DNA of 64,000 nt from Deltaproteobacteria bacterium (GCA_018434685.1 JAHDOV010000013.1:62001-126000); one strand, 5' to 3'; shown: positions 46,258-55,596, numbered from the stretch's first letter. Made by a program: numbers and translations. The notes: a model not told the origin generated them from the sequence alone.

Positions 46258-48090
46258 CTATGAACCGTACAGATCCGCTGCAACAGCGCCCAATCCGAGC
46301 TCTTCGAGCTTCTCCTGAGCAGGCCTGCCGGTATCCCAGTCCCATCTGCGGTAGGCATAGTAGTCCCTGAGCAGAAGATCCATGTCCGGCGACACGCCGG
46401 CAGTGCTCCCCTCGCTCAGCGGCTCCAGGCAGATCCTTGGCACCTTGTCGTGCTCGCGGGTCAGCCCGAGTCTGTTGTTGATGGCGCGTTTGATGTTGAT
46501 GGACCGGTCCCCGGTGGTGAGGATCTCCTGTGGGGTTACCTCCCAGCCGGTGATCGCCTTCATGATCTGGCTGATCTGCGTGACGGTGACCGGCGAGAAC
46601 TTGCACAGGGCGAACGAGTCATAGAGGTCCTTGAAGCTCTGATACCTGGCTGCGCTCTCGCCCTTCCCCACTGAACTGAGCCTGTCGCCGGGCAGGATCA
46701 TGTACTCCGGCACCGCAGTACCCAGATCCACCGTGTAGTAGTCACCCTTGAGGTGACAGGCTCCCCGCGGACCAGTGGCGTACGAAAGCGCCATGCCGTG
46801 AAAGGCCCTGGGGTCGTGCATGGGGATCTCCATGCCCTTGACCTGTGCAGCCTCGCCCTCATCCCTGCCGAACTCGCGGGCCATGACGAGCGTTCCCCTG
46901 GCGAGCAGGGCGCCGATACCCTCGCCCGTGATGATCATCTCCACCAGTTTCACGATGGTCTCACCGTCACCCCACTTGATCTCCATGCCGGCATTTTCCC
47001 TGGTCAGCACGCCCTTTTCATAGAGATACATGGCATAGGCAATACACACCCCTGCCGCGATGGTGTCGATGCCATGGGTGTTGCAGAGATGATTGGCCCT
47101 GATGATGGAGTCGAAATCATAATTCATGCACAAAGGCCCGAAGGCCATGGTGGTCTCGTATTCTGGCCCGTCCACGTCTATGCCCGGGCGAAAATCCTTC
47201 ACCTGTCTGCCGCACCCGATGGGGCAACCAGCGCAGGCATAGTTCTCGATCACGTACTTCTGCCGCAGGGTCTGTCCCGTGATCTTCTCCACCGGGAACA
47301 CGCTTTTCGTGAAGTATCTGGCAGGAACATCGCCCAGGGTCATGGCCATGTCCGAATACAGCAGCGTCCCGTACTCTCTGTAGGCAATGGCGATGAAGCT
47401 CGCCTTGATGGCGGCATGCGCCTCTTTGGCGAGCCGGTTCACCCCCTCGGGATCGGCGAGCTGGGGCCTCGAGTTGCCGGAGGCCACCACGGCCTTGAGA
47501 TTCTTGGAGCCCATGAGCGCGCCCAGGCCGCAGCGGCCGGCTGACCTTCCTGCATCGTTCTGGATGCCGGCGGTCCTCACCAGTTTTTCACCGGCCACCC
47601 CGATGATCGCCATGCCGAGACCGGTCTGGCCGGTCTCTTCCCTGATGAGGTTCTGAACCTCGTAGGTGTCTTTCCCCCACAGGGATGCGGCGTCCCGGAT
47701 TTCCGCCCTGCCTTTGTCCAGGAAGAGGTAGACCGGCTTATTCGCCCTGCCGGTAATGAAGATGCCGTCATAGCCAGAGCCTTTGAGCCTGAACGGGAAG
47801 GCGCCTCCGCTCGTTGCCTCGCCCCACCAGCCGGTCAGCGGCGATATGCCTGCCACGGCATACCTGCTCACCATGGGGATGGAGGTGAGCGTTAAGGGCC
47901 CGGTGGCAAAGACCAGGGGGCTCTCAGGCGCCAGGGGATCCATTCCTTTTCTCACAAACGGATAAATAAGGTGGGCAGCCAGGGTGGCACCCCCGATGTA
48001 CTTCCGGCAGGTTTCCTCGGAGATGGGCATGTCCTCGGTTGTCAGCGTATTCAAATCCACTTTCAGAAAACATCCGTGGTATCCATACAT
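46258..48090 (-). CDS. Aldehyde:ferredoxin oxidoreductase
   Basis: This 610-residue tungstopterin enzyme interconverts aldehydes and carboxylic acids with ferredoxin. The start ATG follows GGGAGGG. The N-terminal domain (MYGYHGCFLKVDLN to about 205) includes GRCGLGALMGSKNLKAVVASG, the pterin contact region. The [4Fe-4S] ligands are in CAGCPIGC, with a fourth in GACHLKGDYY. Length and motifs match the archaeal/bacterial AOR family. It lies 14 bases behind the iron alcohol dehydrogenase, so the pair could convert an acid to the alcohol via the aldehyde or detoxify aldehydes. Confidence 0.9.
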   Translation of the reverse strand: MYGYHGCFLKVDLNTLTTEDMPISEETCRKYIGGATLAAHLIYPFVRKGMDPLAPESPLVFATGPLTLTSIPMVSRYAVAGISPLTGWWGEATSGGAFPFRLKGSGYDGIFITGRANKPVYLFLDKGRAEIRDAASLWGKDTYEVQNLIREETGQTGLGMAIIGVAGEKLVRTAGIQNDAGRSAGRCGLGALMGSKNLKAVVASGNSRPQLADPEGVNRLAKEAHAAIKASFIAIAYREYGTLLYSDMAMTLGDVPARYFTKSVFPVEKITGQTLRQKYVIENYACAGCPIGCGRQVKDFRPGIDVDGPEYETTMAFGPLCMNYDFDSIIRANHLCNTHGIDTIAAGVCIAYAMYLYEKGVLTRENAGMEIKWGDGETIVKLVEMIITGEGIGALLARGTLVMAREFGRDEGEAAQVKGMEIPMHDPRAFHGMALSYATGPRGACHLKGDYYTVDLGTAVPEYMILPGDRLSSVGKGESAARYQSFKDLYDSFALCKFSPVTVTQISQIMKAITGWEVTPQEILTTGDRSINIKRAINNRLGLTREHDKVPRICLEPLSEGSTAGVSPDMDLLLRDYYAYRRWDWDTGRPAQEKLEELGLGAVAADLYGS

Positions 48091-48104
48091 AGCTCTTCCC
48101 TCCC

Positions 48105-49373
48105 TTAAAAATCGATGTCGTGCCCATAGTAGGCGCACTCCAGAATCTTCTCGCTCTGCTTCCTGGTGAGAGGCCGCGGGCTGAAGAAGGTGTCGATATC
48201 CTCGATGGCGAATGTCACCATCTCCTCCATCTGTGCAAAGAATCCCTTCTCGTCGATACCAAGGCCCTGAAACGACAACGGCACATTCAGGTCATTGAGG
48301 ATAGCCCGCATCGCGCTTAAGAGGGCCTCGAACCGGTTATCAGGCGAACCGGTATCGATCCTCATGACCTCGCAGATATCCAGGAACTTTTCGGTGACCG
48401 GCCGGTAGCACTGAAGGGCATAGGGGATGAACATGCCGACGGCCATCCCGTGGTGGATGCCGAAGAGGCCTCCCACGGCGTGCCCGAAGCCGTGCGTGAC
48501 GGCACAGCTGTTCTGGCCGAAGCAGGCACCTGCCATGGTTGCGGCGATGTGCATGCGGAAACGCGCCTCGCGGTCCCTGCCGTTGCGGTATGCCCGTGGC
48601 AGGTATTTGAAGATCAGCTTGATGGCCCTCAGCCCCATGGCGTCGGTGAGGTCGTTGGAGGCCGGGGTCATGATTCCGTCCACGGCATGGGCCAGCGCAT
48701 CGAGCCCGGTGCCTGCCGTGAGCCTGGGCGGCATGGTCATGGTGAACTCCGGGTCGAGCAGGGCGAGATCCGGGAACAGGTCCCCGTTTGCGATGGGAAC
48801 CTTGCGGTGGGTTTCCGGATCGTGGAGCACGGCTGCCATGGTGCACTCGGACCCGGTTCCGCTGGTGGTGGGAACCGCAACGAGGCCCGCTTTCTTGCGC
48901 AGGCCCAGCAGTCCCAGGGGGTTGATCTGGCCCAGGTCGGTGATATCCGGCCGCTCATAGAGCACCCAGGCGGCCTTGGCAGTGTCGATGACCGAGCCCC
49001 CGCCCACGGCGAAGATCATATCGGGCTCGAACTTCTTCATCTCCTCGGCGCACTCCTTGACATTGTCTATGGGTGCCTCGGGCAGTGCCTTGTTCCAGAT
49101 GAACGTGGTAAATCCCGCTGCATCGAGCACATGGAAGAGCTTCTTGGCGAACTTCTCGCTGAAGGCATCGGTGACAAAGAAGCTCCTCCTGGTGGTGCAG
49201 CGCGTATTGAAGATATCGATGATCGAGGGCTGGGGCATGAATGCCTCAGCAAGACAGTTTGACCCGATCACCAGTGCCGGCATGTTGAAGAATGTCGTGA
49301 GTCCCTTGATGGACGTGGACGTGGCCAGCGGGAGCAGTCCCTTGATCGCCGGATCCTGAAACCAGTAGGTCAT
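48105..49373 (-). CDS. Iron-containing (group III) alcohol dehydrogenase
   Basis: This 422-residue NAD(P)-dependent enzyme interconverts an alcohol and an aldehyde. The nucleotide site GGGSVIDTAK is near residue 125. The metal ligands are in TGLDALAHAVD (Asp, His) and HGFGHAVGGLFGIHHG (two His). It is complete and close to the usual length. An AAAGGGAGG ribosome site precedes the ATG. The aldehyde oxidoreductase gene follows after 14 bases and is surely co-transcribed. Confidence 0.9.
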   Translation of the reverse strand: MTYWFQDPAIKGLLPLATSTSIKGLTTFFNMPALVIGSNCLAEAFMPQPSIIDIFNTRCTTRRSFFVTDAFSEKFAKKLFHVLDAAGFTTFIWNKALPEAPIDNVKECAEEMKKFEPDMIFAVGGGSVIDTAKAAWVLYERPDITDLGQINPLGLLGLRKKAGLVAVPTTSGTGSECTMAAVLHDPETHRKVPIANGDLFPDLALLDPEFTMTMPPRLTAGTGLDALAHAVDGIMTPASNDLTDAMGLRAIKLIFKYLPRAYRNGRDREARFRMHIAATMAGACFGQNSCAVTHGFGHAVGGLFGIHHGMAVGMFIPYALQCYRPVTEKFLDICEVMRIDTGSPDNRFEALLSAMRAILNDLNVPLSFQGLGIDEKGFFAQMEEMVTFAIEDIDTFFSPRPLTRKQSEKILECAYYGHDIDF

Positions 49374-49452
49374 CTTTTTTCCCTCCCTTTTCGCTTAGCT
49401 CCTGGTGGAGCACTTCACCTCATTCATCTCCTCAGAGATATTAAATGGGTCC

Positions 49453-49532
49453 AAGGTGTAAGGTTTGAGGTACAGGGTTAAAACAACCATTCATCCTACA
49501 CCTTGCACCTTATACCCTGTACCTTATACCCC
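49453..49532. repeat. Short repetitive element, inverted and tandem ACCTT motif
   Basis: AAGGTGTAAGG and GAGGTACAGGGT (49453-49480) are mirrored by ACACCTTGCACC, TTATACCCTG and TACCTTATACC (49498-49532), giving an inverted repeat built of short ACCTT units. It lies between the alcohol dehydrogenase and a hypothetical gene. It looks like a small dispersed intergenic repeat. Confidence 0.55.
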
Positions 49533-49537
49533 GAATT

Positions 49538-50050
49538 TCAAGCATCCAGATTCCTCTTGAGAAACCCAGCCTGTCTTTCCACCACCTGGCTGAACAGCTC
49601 GCCGGTGTACACATCGAAATTCTTCCTGATCCCGGCAATGGCCCCGTGCACCACTTTGTCCGGATCACCGGCAAAGAACGACAGGAGCTTCTTGATCCTG
49701 GTCTTGCCGTGTTCCGGCAAATCGAGCACGGAATGGAAACACAAGAGGTTCAGGGGGCACACCGAACATATGGCGGCAAGAAACAGGACAGGGCTCAACG
49801 GGCAATGTGCCTGCACCATGTGAGCCGCCAGCCCCACACCCAGGAGACTCAGGGCATTGCAGAGCAGGAGGAAAAAAGAGTGATTGTTTAGCCTGTCGCG
49901 CGTCTTTCCGCTTTCCTGCTCCAGGGCCATCATGAGACCCGGGCCGCTGCCCAGAAAGATGATCACGGAACCTTTATCTCCATATAATTGCATAGAAAAG
50001 GGAACTCTGTCCTTTGTGTTTGCCAGTATACTAATACCGTTAGCACTCAT
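49538..50050 (-). CDS. Hypothetical protein with a hydrophobic central segment
   Basis: This protein of about 170 residues has no recognised domain. The middle (about 58-110) is hydrophobic and Cys/Leu-rich (HSFFLLLCNALSLLGVGLAAHM, FLAAICSVCPLNLLCF), suggesting one or two membrane helices. Both ends are polar. An ATG at 50050 or 50056 is possible; the ribosome site is weak, which lowers confidence that it is a gene. Confidence 0.4.
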   Translation of the reverse strand: MSANGISILANTKDRVPFSMQLYGDKGSVIIFLGSGPGLMMALEQESGKTRDRLNNHSFFLLLCNALSLLGVGLAAHMVQAHCPLSPVLFLAAICSVCPLNLLCFHSVLDLPEHGKTRIKKLLSFFAGDPDKVVHGAIAGIRKNFDVYTGELFSQVVERQAGFLKRNLDA

Positions 50051-50279
50051 AATCAAAGAAAATCTCTCATGATGACTGATGGGGCACGGTCCATACCCCT
50101 ATGAAAAACCGTTCGGGCGTTTTATTCAGGCATGGTGTCTTTTTTGACTGAATGCCGAATTCCCTTGTTGCATCTGCATGGTGCTGTTGTTATATGCCCC
50201 TGGCATGCGTGCATGAGACGACACGAGCTGCCTGTTTCACCACGAGGGATACATCCAACAACCAAGAACGGAGAGGGCA

Positions 50280-51650
50280 ATGTCGAAGGTAGTCATGAAT
50301 CAGTCCCCAACTATGCACAGTGAGATCGGGCATTCCGGTCTTTCGCCCTGGAGAGAAGACTACAGGGCAAAGCTCTGCTCGGCCGAGCAGGCTGCCGCAC
50401 TCGTCAGATCGGACGAGCTCGTATTCGTCGGAGGAGGAACAGGCATACCCGCCGCATTCGTCAATGCCCTCGGCAGGCGTGCCGGCGAGTTGAAAAACGT
50501 TACCATCTTCCAGGGTTATGCCATGGGCCTCTATGAATACATGAAGCCCGAGCACAAAGAAAGCTTCCGCATCGAGACCATGTTCGTCGGTCCAATGGAA
50601 AGGATCTGCATGGAATGGGGCATTGCCCACTATGTCCCGCTGCACCTCTCCGAGATCCCGCACATTGCCCGCGCAAAGACCTTCAACAAGGTGAGCTTCG
50701 TGGCAACCCCTCCCGACGAGAACGGGTACATGAACAGGTCGTGCTTCGGTTCGTTCTGCCCGAATGAAGAGTGTATCCGCAGGGGTGATGTCATCATCGC
50801 AGAGGTAAACAGGAATGCCCCCCGGCTCACCGGCGACGATCTCAAGATCCACGTATCGGAGGTTGACCATATCATCGAGAACGATGCCCCGTTCTTTGTC
50901 CTGCCGGAAATACCGATCTCTGAGGTGGAAAAGAACATGGCAGGCTTCATTGCCGGGCAGATTCCCGACGGCGCTACTATCCAGCTCGGATTCGGCGGTC
51001 TGGCCAATGCGATCGGCCACTTTCTCTTCGAGAAGAAAGACCTCGGTGTTCATTCCGAGATCGTCACCCCTTCCATCATGGAACTCATGAAGGCCGGGGT
51101 AATCAACGGATCGAAGAAGACCTTTCTGCCGGGCAAGGTCGTTGCGTCTTTTGCCATCGGGACCCGGGAATTCTATGACTTCATCGACAGGAATGAGGAT
51201 TTCACCTTCAAGGAGATCGGGTGGATCAATAACCCGGACAACATTGCGAAAAACGACAACCTCATCTCGGTGAACACCGCACTCATGATCGATCTGACCG
51301 GCCAGGTGGCGGCGGAATCCATCGGCACGAAGCAGTACAGCGGTTCCGGGGGCCAAGTGAACTTTGTCCAGGGCGCGAAGCGTTCCAGGGGCGGCAAGAG
51401 CATCATGGCGCTGAAATCCAGCTTCACCGATAAGGCAGGAACCCTTCGCAGCAAGATCGTGCCGGGATTTCCCCTGGGCACCACCGTAACCACATCGCGC
51501 AATGACGTGGAATATATTGTAACGGAATACGGCATTGCAAACCTCCGCTACAAGAACCTTAAGGAGCGCGCAAGAATGCTCATCTCCATCGCGCACCCCG
51601 ATTTCAGGGACGAACTCGAGAGCGAAGCGAGAAAGATCGGCTGGCTCTGA
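50280..51650 (+). CDS. Acetyl-CoA hydrolase/transferase family CoA-transferase
   Basis: This 456-residue family I CoA-transferase of the 4-hydroxybutyrate/acetyl-CoA transferase type moves CoA between acyl-CoA and free acids. GGGTGIPAAFVNAL opens the N-terminal domain. The C-terminal domain has AAESIGTKQYSGSGGQVNF, which contains the family's catalytic Glu and the G-S-G-G-Q loop. GGAGAGG before the ATG supports the start. It is not obviously in an operon with neighbours, but it fits with the acyl-CoA genes 1-4 kb downstream. Confidence 0.85.
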   Translation: MSKVVMNQSPTMHSEIGHSGLSPWREDYRAKLCSAEQAAALVRSDELVFVGGGTGIPAAFVNALGRRAGELKNVTIFQGYAMGLYEYMKPEHKESFRIETMFVGPMERICMEWGIAHYVPLHLSEIPHIARAKTFNKVSFVATPPDENGYMNRSCFGSFCPNEECIRRGDVIIAEVNRNAPRLTGDDLKIHVSEVDHIIENDAPFFVLPEIPISEVEKNMAGFIAGQIPDGATIQLGFGGLANAIGHFLFEKKDLGVHSEIVTPSIMELMKAGVINGSKKTFLPGKVVASFAIGTREFYDFIDRNEDFTFKEIGWINNPDNIAKNDNLISVNTALMIDLTGQVAAESIGTKQYSGSGGQVNFVQGAKRSRGGKSIMALKSSFTDKAGTLRSKIVPGFPLGTTVTTSRNDVEYIVTEYGIANLRYKNLKERARMLISIAHPDFRDELESEARKIGWL

Positions 51651-51795
51651 AAACCCTCGAGGTGGCATGAGACCCTGGGCAAGCCCAGAACCCTGCTCAT
51701 CACAACCGCTGAGGGGAATCGAAGACGTGCTTCCCGGGGGCGGCCTGTCCGGAGCAGCCCGAGAAAAAAGCGTATGAAATTCTATAAGAATCTGT

Positions 51796-52386
51796 TCAGG
51801 GTTTTTTATTCTGCTTCGTGAACTTTGCCCCCTCGAGGGTGAAATTTCCCATGAGACCCTTCTGGTTGAAGACAAAAGCAACAATGGGTTCGGTGATGGT
51901 CGTGGAGTCCATGGTATCCCCGATGCCGACATTTATCAGGGCCACCGAGCCGTCGATTCCAACCTCCCAGCCCTGGCTCTGCCGGAATTTGTTCAGTGCA
52001 TCGGCCTGCATGAATACGAGGATGAGGGTCTTCTTCTGTGCACCCAGCTGCGGCCCGAAGGCCCCTGCCGCTGTATTGTAATAATCCACGGTCGTTCCGC
52101 CGATCCGCAGTGCCCCCTCGCCGTATTCGCCGCCGACCAACAAGAAACCTGCCTTGTACACATCCGGGAAAACGAGCACCCCTTTGGCACTCTGCAGGAA
52201 TTCCGTGCCGCCTTTGACCTGCCGTACAAAGTTTTCCAGCGCCACGTCGACCGAGACATCGATCTCGCGTGCCGTAGCTGCGTGGGAAACGGAAACGAAA
52301 CACGACTCAGAGACAAGGGCCAGGCATATAGCCAGGGCTATACCCATCCATTTCTGTCGAGCCGTTTTCAGTGATGTTACCCTCAT
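51796..52386 (-). CDS. SYLF/YSC84-domain exported protein
   Basis: This 196-residue protein has a signal peptide (about 12-36, cleavage after SHA). A SYLF domain follows, seen in LQSAKGVLVFPDVYKAGFLLVGGEYGEG and the GAQKKTLILVFM strand. SYLF domains bind lipids; the bacterial exported forms have no settled function. GGAGGATAG lies before the ATG. It is convergent with the CoA-transferase and divergent from the enoyl-CoA hydratase. Confidence 0.8.
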   Translation of the reverse strand: MRVTSLKTARQKWMGIALAICLALVSESCFVSVSHAATAREIDVSVDVALENFVRQVKGGTEFLQSAKGVLVFPDVYKAGFLLVGGEYGEGALRIGGTTVDYYNTAAGAFGPQLGAQKKTLILVFMQADALNKFRQSQGWEVGIDGSVALINVGIGDTMDSTTITEPIVAFVFNQKGLMGNFTLEGAKFTKQNKKP

Positions 52387-52546
52387 ATCCTATCCTCCAT
52401 TCTTTTGAGATTTGTTCATGAGACTCTCTCATCACCCATAACCATACGACACGGCTCGGGATTCTGTCGAGAATATTTTTCGCCCCGTCTCTTGGTGGAC
52501 GACTCCATCGGTGCGCACATCTTTGAAGCCGGGACAGGGACCAGGA

Positions 52547-52581
52547 TCTGCATGCGAGGTGATGACCTCAGGTCTGCATGC
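52547..52581. repeat. Direct repeat TCTGCATGC, two copies
   Basis: TCTGCATGC occurs at 52547-52555 and 52573-52581 with GAGGT...ACCTC between. It lies 50-85 bases upstream of the -35 box of the enoyl-CoA hydratase promoter, so it may be a regulator site. Confidence 0.35.
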
Positions 52582-52630
52582 CGGTTGCATGATCGCGGAA
52601 CCTCTTTTTGAGCCCTCGCCCTGTTTTCAT

Positions 52631-52659
52631 TTGAAAAAAGGACCTCCAGCGTGTACAAT
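52631..52659 (+). promoter_or_regulatory. Sigma-70 promoter of the beta-oxidation pair
   Basis: TTGAAA (52631-52636), 17 bases, and TACAAT (52654-52659) precede the ATG at 52720 by 60 bases. Apart from this and the repeat, 52387-52719 holds no gene. Confidence 0.6.
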
Positions 52660-52719
52660 CTCCAAAAATAACACCTGTAATTATTGCAACTGTAGTTTCT
52701 ATCAAAAAGGAGGGTTTTT

Positions 52720-53490
52720 ATGTCGTATGAAACTTTTACCCTGGAAAAGAACGATTCGATTGCGGTTCTTACCCTGAACCGTCCGCCGAACAACCCCGTG
52801 AGCTATGCCATGCTGCAGGAGATTGACCGCGCGCTGGACGAACTGGCATCCGACAACGAGGTGCGCGTGCTGGTCATCACCGGCGCCGGGGACAGGTCTT
52901 TCTCTGCGGGCATGGATGTTGCCGATGCCATCAATCATCCTGACATAGGTCCCCTCGGCAGGGCCTTGTGGACAAAGGTGGACCGCTTCGAGAAACCCTC
53001 CATTGCGGCCATCAACGGCCATGCCCTGGGAGGAGGATGCGAGCTGGCCCTTGCCTGTCACTTCCGGTTCATGGCCCTGAGCGAAAGGGCAAAGATCGGC
53101 TGCCCCGAGCTCAACCTCGGCATCATCCCCGGCTGGGGAGGAACCCAGAGGCTGACGCGGCTGCTTGGCAGATCCAGGGCCCTGGATCTCATGCTCCTGA
53201 GCAAACGCCTCAGTCCCTCGGAAGCCCTGGCCGCCGGCCTTGTGGACAACGTCTGTCCGCCCGAAGAGCTCATGTCCCAGGTCATGCAGCTGGCAGGATC
53301 ACTCGCGGAAAAGGCACCCCTTGCGGTGAGGGCTGTCCTGCGGTCGGTCCAGGCTCACCTTGATCATGGCATGGACACAGGGCTGGAGGTGGAGTCGGAG
53401 CAGAGCAACGTGTGCGCCTCGTCCAAGGACGCCATCGAGGGATTCACCGCCTTTATGGAGAAGAGAAAGCCCGTATTCAAGGGCGAATAA
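52720..53490 (+). CDS. Enoyl-CoA hydratase
   Basis: This 256-residue crotonase-fold enzyme hydrates a trans-2-enoyl-CoA. Oxyanion-hole segments are DRSFSAGMDVADA (about 65) and NGHALGGGCELAL (about 105). The catalytic acid region is CPELNLGIIPGWGGTQRL with the conserved Glu. It is complete, with AAGGAGG before the ATG and its own promoter. It is followed 21 bases later by a 3-hydroxyacyl-CoA dehydrogenase, so the pair makes two consecutive beta-oxidation steps. Confidence 0.9.
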   Translation: MSYETFTLEKNDSIAVLTLNRPPNNPVSYAMLQEIDRALDELASDNEVRVLVITGAGDRSFSAGMDVADAINHPDIGPLGRALWTKVDRFEKPSIAAINGHALGGGCELALACHFRFMALSERAKIGCPELNLGIIPGWGGTQRLTRLLGRSRALDLMLLSKRLSPSEALAAGLVDNVCPPEELMSQVMQLAGSLAEKAPLAVRAVLRSVQAHLDHGMDTGLEVESEQSNVCASSKDAIEGFTAFMEKRKPVFKGE

Positions 53491-53511
53491 AATGCTGTTA
53501 CGGGAGGAATC

Positions 53512-54660
53512 ATGAAAGGGAGTGATGTGAAGAAGATCGCAGTGATGGGGGCGGGTGCCATGGGTAACGGCATAGCCCAGAATGGGATTCTCGCCGGCTA
53601 CACCGTTGCCATGCGGGATATCGAGCAGCGTTTCGTGGATAAAGGCGTCGAGACCATCAAGGCCAGCCTGGCCAAGTTTGTCGGCAAAGGCAAGATCTCG
53701 CAGGATCTGAGCGACCAGGCCTTCTCACGGCTCATTCCCATCGTCGACCTTGCCGCGGCCGTCAAGGATGCGGACCTCATCATAGAGGCCGCACCGGAGG
53801 ACCTGTTTCTCAAGAAGAAGATCTTTGCGGAGATCGATTCCCTCGCACCTGCTCATGCCATCCTGGCGAGCAATACCTCCACCATGAGCATCACCGAGAT
53901 AGCTTCGGCAACCAAAAGGCCCGAGCAGGTGGTGGGCATGCACTTTTTCAACCCCGCGGTACTCCTGAAACTGGTGGAGGTCATCTACGGAAACAAGTCT
54001 TCGGATACAGCCATTCAGGCCACCTTCGAAGTGGCGAAGAAGATGGGCAAGATCCCGGTTATCGTCAGGAAGGACTCACCGGGATTCATCTACAACCGCG
54101 TCAATGCACCCACCGGGTTGCTGCTCCAGAGGATACTGGAGCTGGGCAGCCCCACCCCGGAACAGTTCGACGCCGTATTCAAGCCCCTCATGCCCATGAC
54201 TCCCTTCGAGCTCGTGGACTACGTGGGCCTCGACATCTTTCTCCACACACAGGAGTACTACGCCGAGACACTGTCGAAAGACTACACCCCCACCAGGGCC
54301 CTGGCGGATATCGTGAATTCGGGCAGGCTCGGCATGAAGACCGGCAGGGGGCTGTATGACTGGTCAGGGGGCAGGCCCCAGATCGATACCTCGAACCCGA
54401 CCACGGAATACGACCCCACGCATATGATCGCACTGCAGGTGAACGAGGCCACGAAGCTGCTGGAAGAAGGGGTGGTGGACGACCCTAAGGATATCGATCT
54501 CGCCATGGCAAACGGTGGCGGCGGCATCGGCCCCTTTGCCCTTGCCCAGGGAATCGGCTACGACAAGCTCGTGGAAAAATGCAACGAGCTCGCGGACAAG
54601 TTCGGCATCGAGGTCTTCAGGCCCACCACGACCATGAAGAAAGGCAAGATCCAGATTTAG
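53512..54660 (+). CDS. 3-hydroxyacyl-CoA dehydrogenase
   Basis: This 382-residue NAD-dependent enzyme oxidises 3-hydroxyacyl-CoA to 3-ketoacyl-CoA. The Rossmann motif GAGAMGNGIAQ is near residue 10. The catalytic His/Asn area is GMHFFNPAVLLKLVEV, and DSPGFIYNRV begins the C-terminal dimerisation domain. The C-terminal domain is partly duplicated (TGRGLYDW, then a second helical segment), which explains a length greater than the usual 280-300. GGGAGGAAT before the ATG sets the start. Confidence 0.9.
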   Translation: MKGSDVKKIAVMGAGAMGNGIAQNGILAGYTVAMRDIEQRFVDKGVETIKASLAKFVGKGKISQDLSDQAFSRLIPIVDLAAAVKDADLIIEAAPEDLFLKKKIFAEIDSLAPAHAILASNTSTMSITEIASATKRPEQVVGMHFFNPAVLLKLVEVIYGNKSSDTAIQATFEVAKKMGKIPVIVRKDSPGFIYNRVNAPTGLLLQRILELGSPTPEQFDAVFKPLMPMTPFELVDYVGLDIFLHTQEYYAETLSKDYTPTRALADIVNSGRLGMKTGRGLYDWSGGRPQIDTSNPTTEYDPTHMIALQVNEATKLLEEGVVDDPKDIDLAMANGGGGIGPFALAQGIGYDKLVEKCNELADKFGIEVFRPTTTMKKGKIQI

Positions 54661-54667
54661 CTCTGTG

Positions 54668-54696
54668 CAGGTCCGGCATCGTGCATGCCGGACCTG
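54668..54696. terminator. Hairpin after 3-hydroxyacyl-CoA dehydrogenase
   Basis: CAGGTCCGGCAT (54668-54679) and ATGCCGGACCTG (54685-54696) form a perfect 12-bp stem with a 5-base loop, 8 bases after the stop. There is no U-tract. Confidence 0.6.
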
Positions 54697-54871
54697 TCCC
54701 TCCAGGCTGTTGAAGCCTTATGGCGACCTGCCAAAGGAGGGCAGTATTCATTTTCTCTCGACGGTATTGATCTCACGGAGAAAAACGCAGAACCCAGAAT
54801 CAAGATGATATTAGATAGCACCTTGGCCCTGGGGTAAGTAACTTATACCCAGCCTGGTACATCTCTGTCCC

Positions 54872-55552
54872 CTACCCCTCGAGCAGGATCTCCTCGACGT
54901 ATGCCGGATCTACCCTGAGCTGGGCGCCCTCCCAGTGGATGATGCCGCTGTTTTTCAGGCGGAGGATCAGCCGGGAGAGGGTTTCAGGGATGGTGCCGAT
55001 GGCTGCGGCAATCTCCTTCTTGGACATGTCCACCCGATAGCTCTCCTGTCTGCCATACCGATCCACAAGGAATCTGAAGAACCGCATCTCCACATCATAG
55101 GTGGTGAGATACATGATGCGTTCGGTGAGGTAGCGCTGTTTTCTCATGATGTTTGCGATGAATTCGTTGCGGAAGGTCTTCTCGTCAAGAAGCTCGAGAA
55201 AAAAGGACCGTTCAATAATAAACACCTCCGTGTTCAGCACAGCCACGGCACTGACCGGATAGGTCTCAATCTCGAACAGGATCACCTCTGCGAAGATCTC
55301 TCCTGGATTCACCAGCCTCACGGGGATCTCGTTGCCGTCGGCAGAGGTCTTGAAGAGCCTGATGCCGCCGGAGATCAGCATGAAAAAAGAAGCACCCCTG
55401 GTGCCTTCAGCAAAGAGCAGCTCCCCCTTGTTCAGGCCCCGCAGGTGACCCCCGGAGGAGAATTTCCGTATGAATTCGTCGTTCATCCCCTTGAAGAGAT
55501 CGGCATTTCTGAGCAGTCCGGCTATATCCATGGGTATCTTTATACCATTCAT
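54872..55552 (-). CDS. hcpR: HcpR-type Crp/Fnr-family regulator
   Basis: This 226-residue regulator has an N-terminal cyclic-nucleotide-binding-like beta barrel (about 15-125), a long dimerisation helix, and a C-terminal winged helix with MSKKEIAAAIGTIPETLSRLILRLKNSG as recognition region. It is divergent from the ferredoxin/hcp genes, and a perfect TTGACC-CA-GGTCAA palindrome lies between. HcpR proteins in Desulfobacterota are Crp/Fnr regulators that control hcp with such a site and respond to nitrosative stress. The name is inferred from this context. Confidence 0.8.
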   Translation of the reverse strand: MNGIKIPMDIAGLLRNADLFKGMNDEFIRKFSSGGHLRGLNKGELLFAEGTRGASFFMLISGGIRLFKTSADGNEIPVRLVNPGEIFAEVILFEIETYPVSAVAVLNTEVFIIERSFFLELLDEKTFRNEFIANIMRKQRYLTERIMYLTTYDVEMRFFRFLVDRYGRQESYRVDMSKKEIAAAIGTIPETLSRLILRLKNSGIIHWEGAQLRVDPAYVEEILLEG

Positions 55553-55582
55553 GGTTCAATCTGCATACATTTTCTCCCTCAC

Positions 55583-55596
55583 TTGACCCAGGTCAA
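55583..55596. promoter_or_regulatory. HcpR operator (TTGACC-N2-GGTCAA)
   Basis: TTGACCCAGGTCAA is an uninterrupted inverted repeat with 6-base arms, placed 31 bases before the hcpR start (minus strand) and 52 bases before the ferredoxin ATG. It matches the consensus known for HcpR in Desulfovibrio and relatives. Its position allows both autoregulation and activation of the ferredoxin-hcp genes. Confidence 0.85.

Noticed and set aside
50190-51932. 580-residue minus-strand frame opposite the CoA-transferase
   Set aside because: The plus strand encodes a complete, recognisable CoA-transferase with ribosome site.
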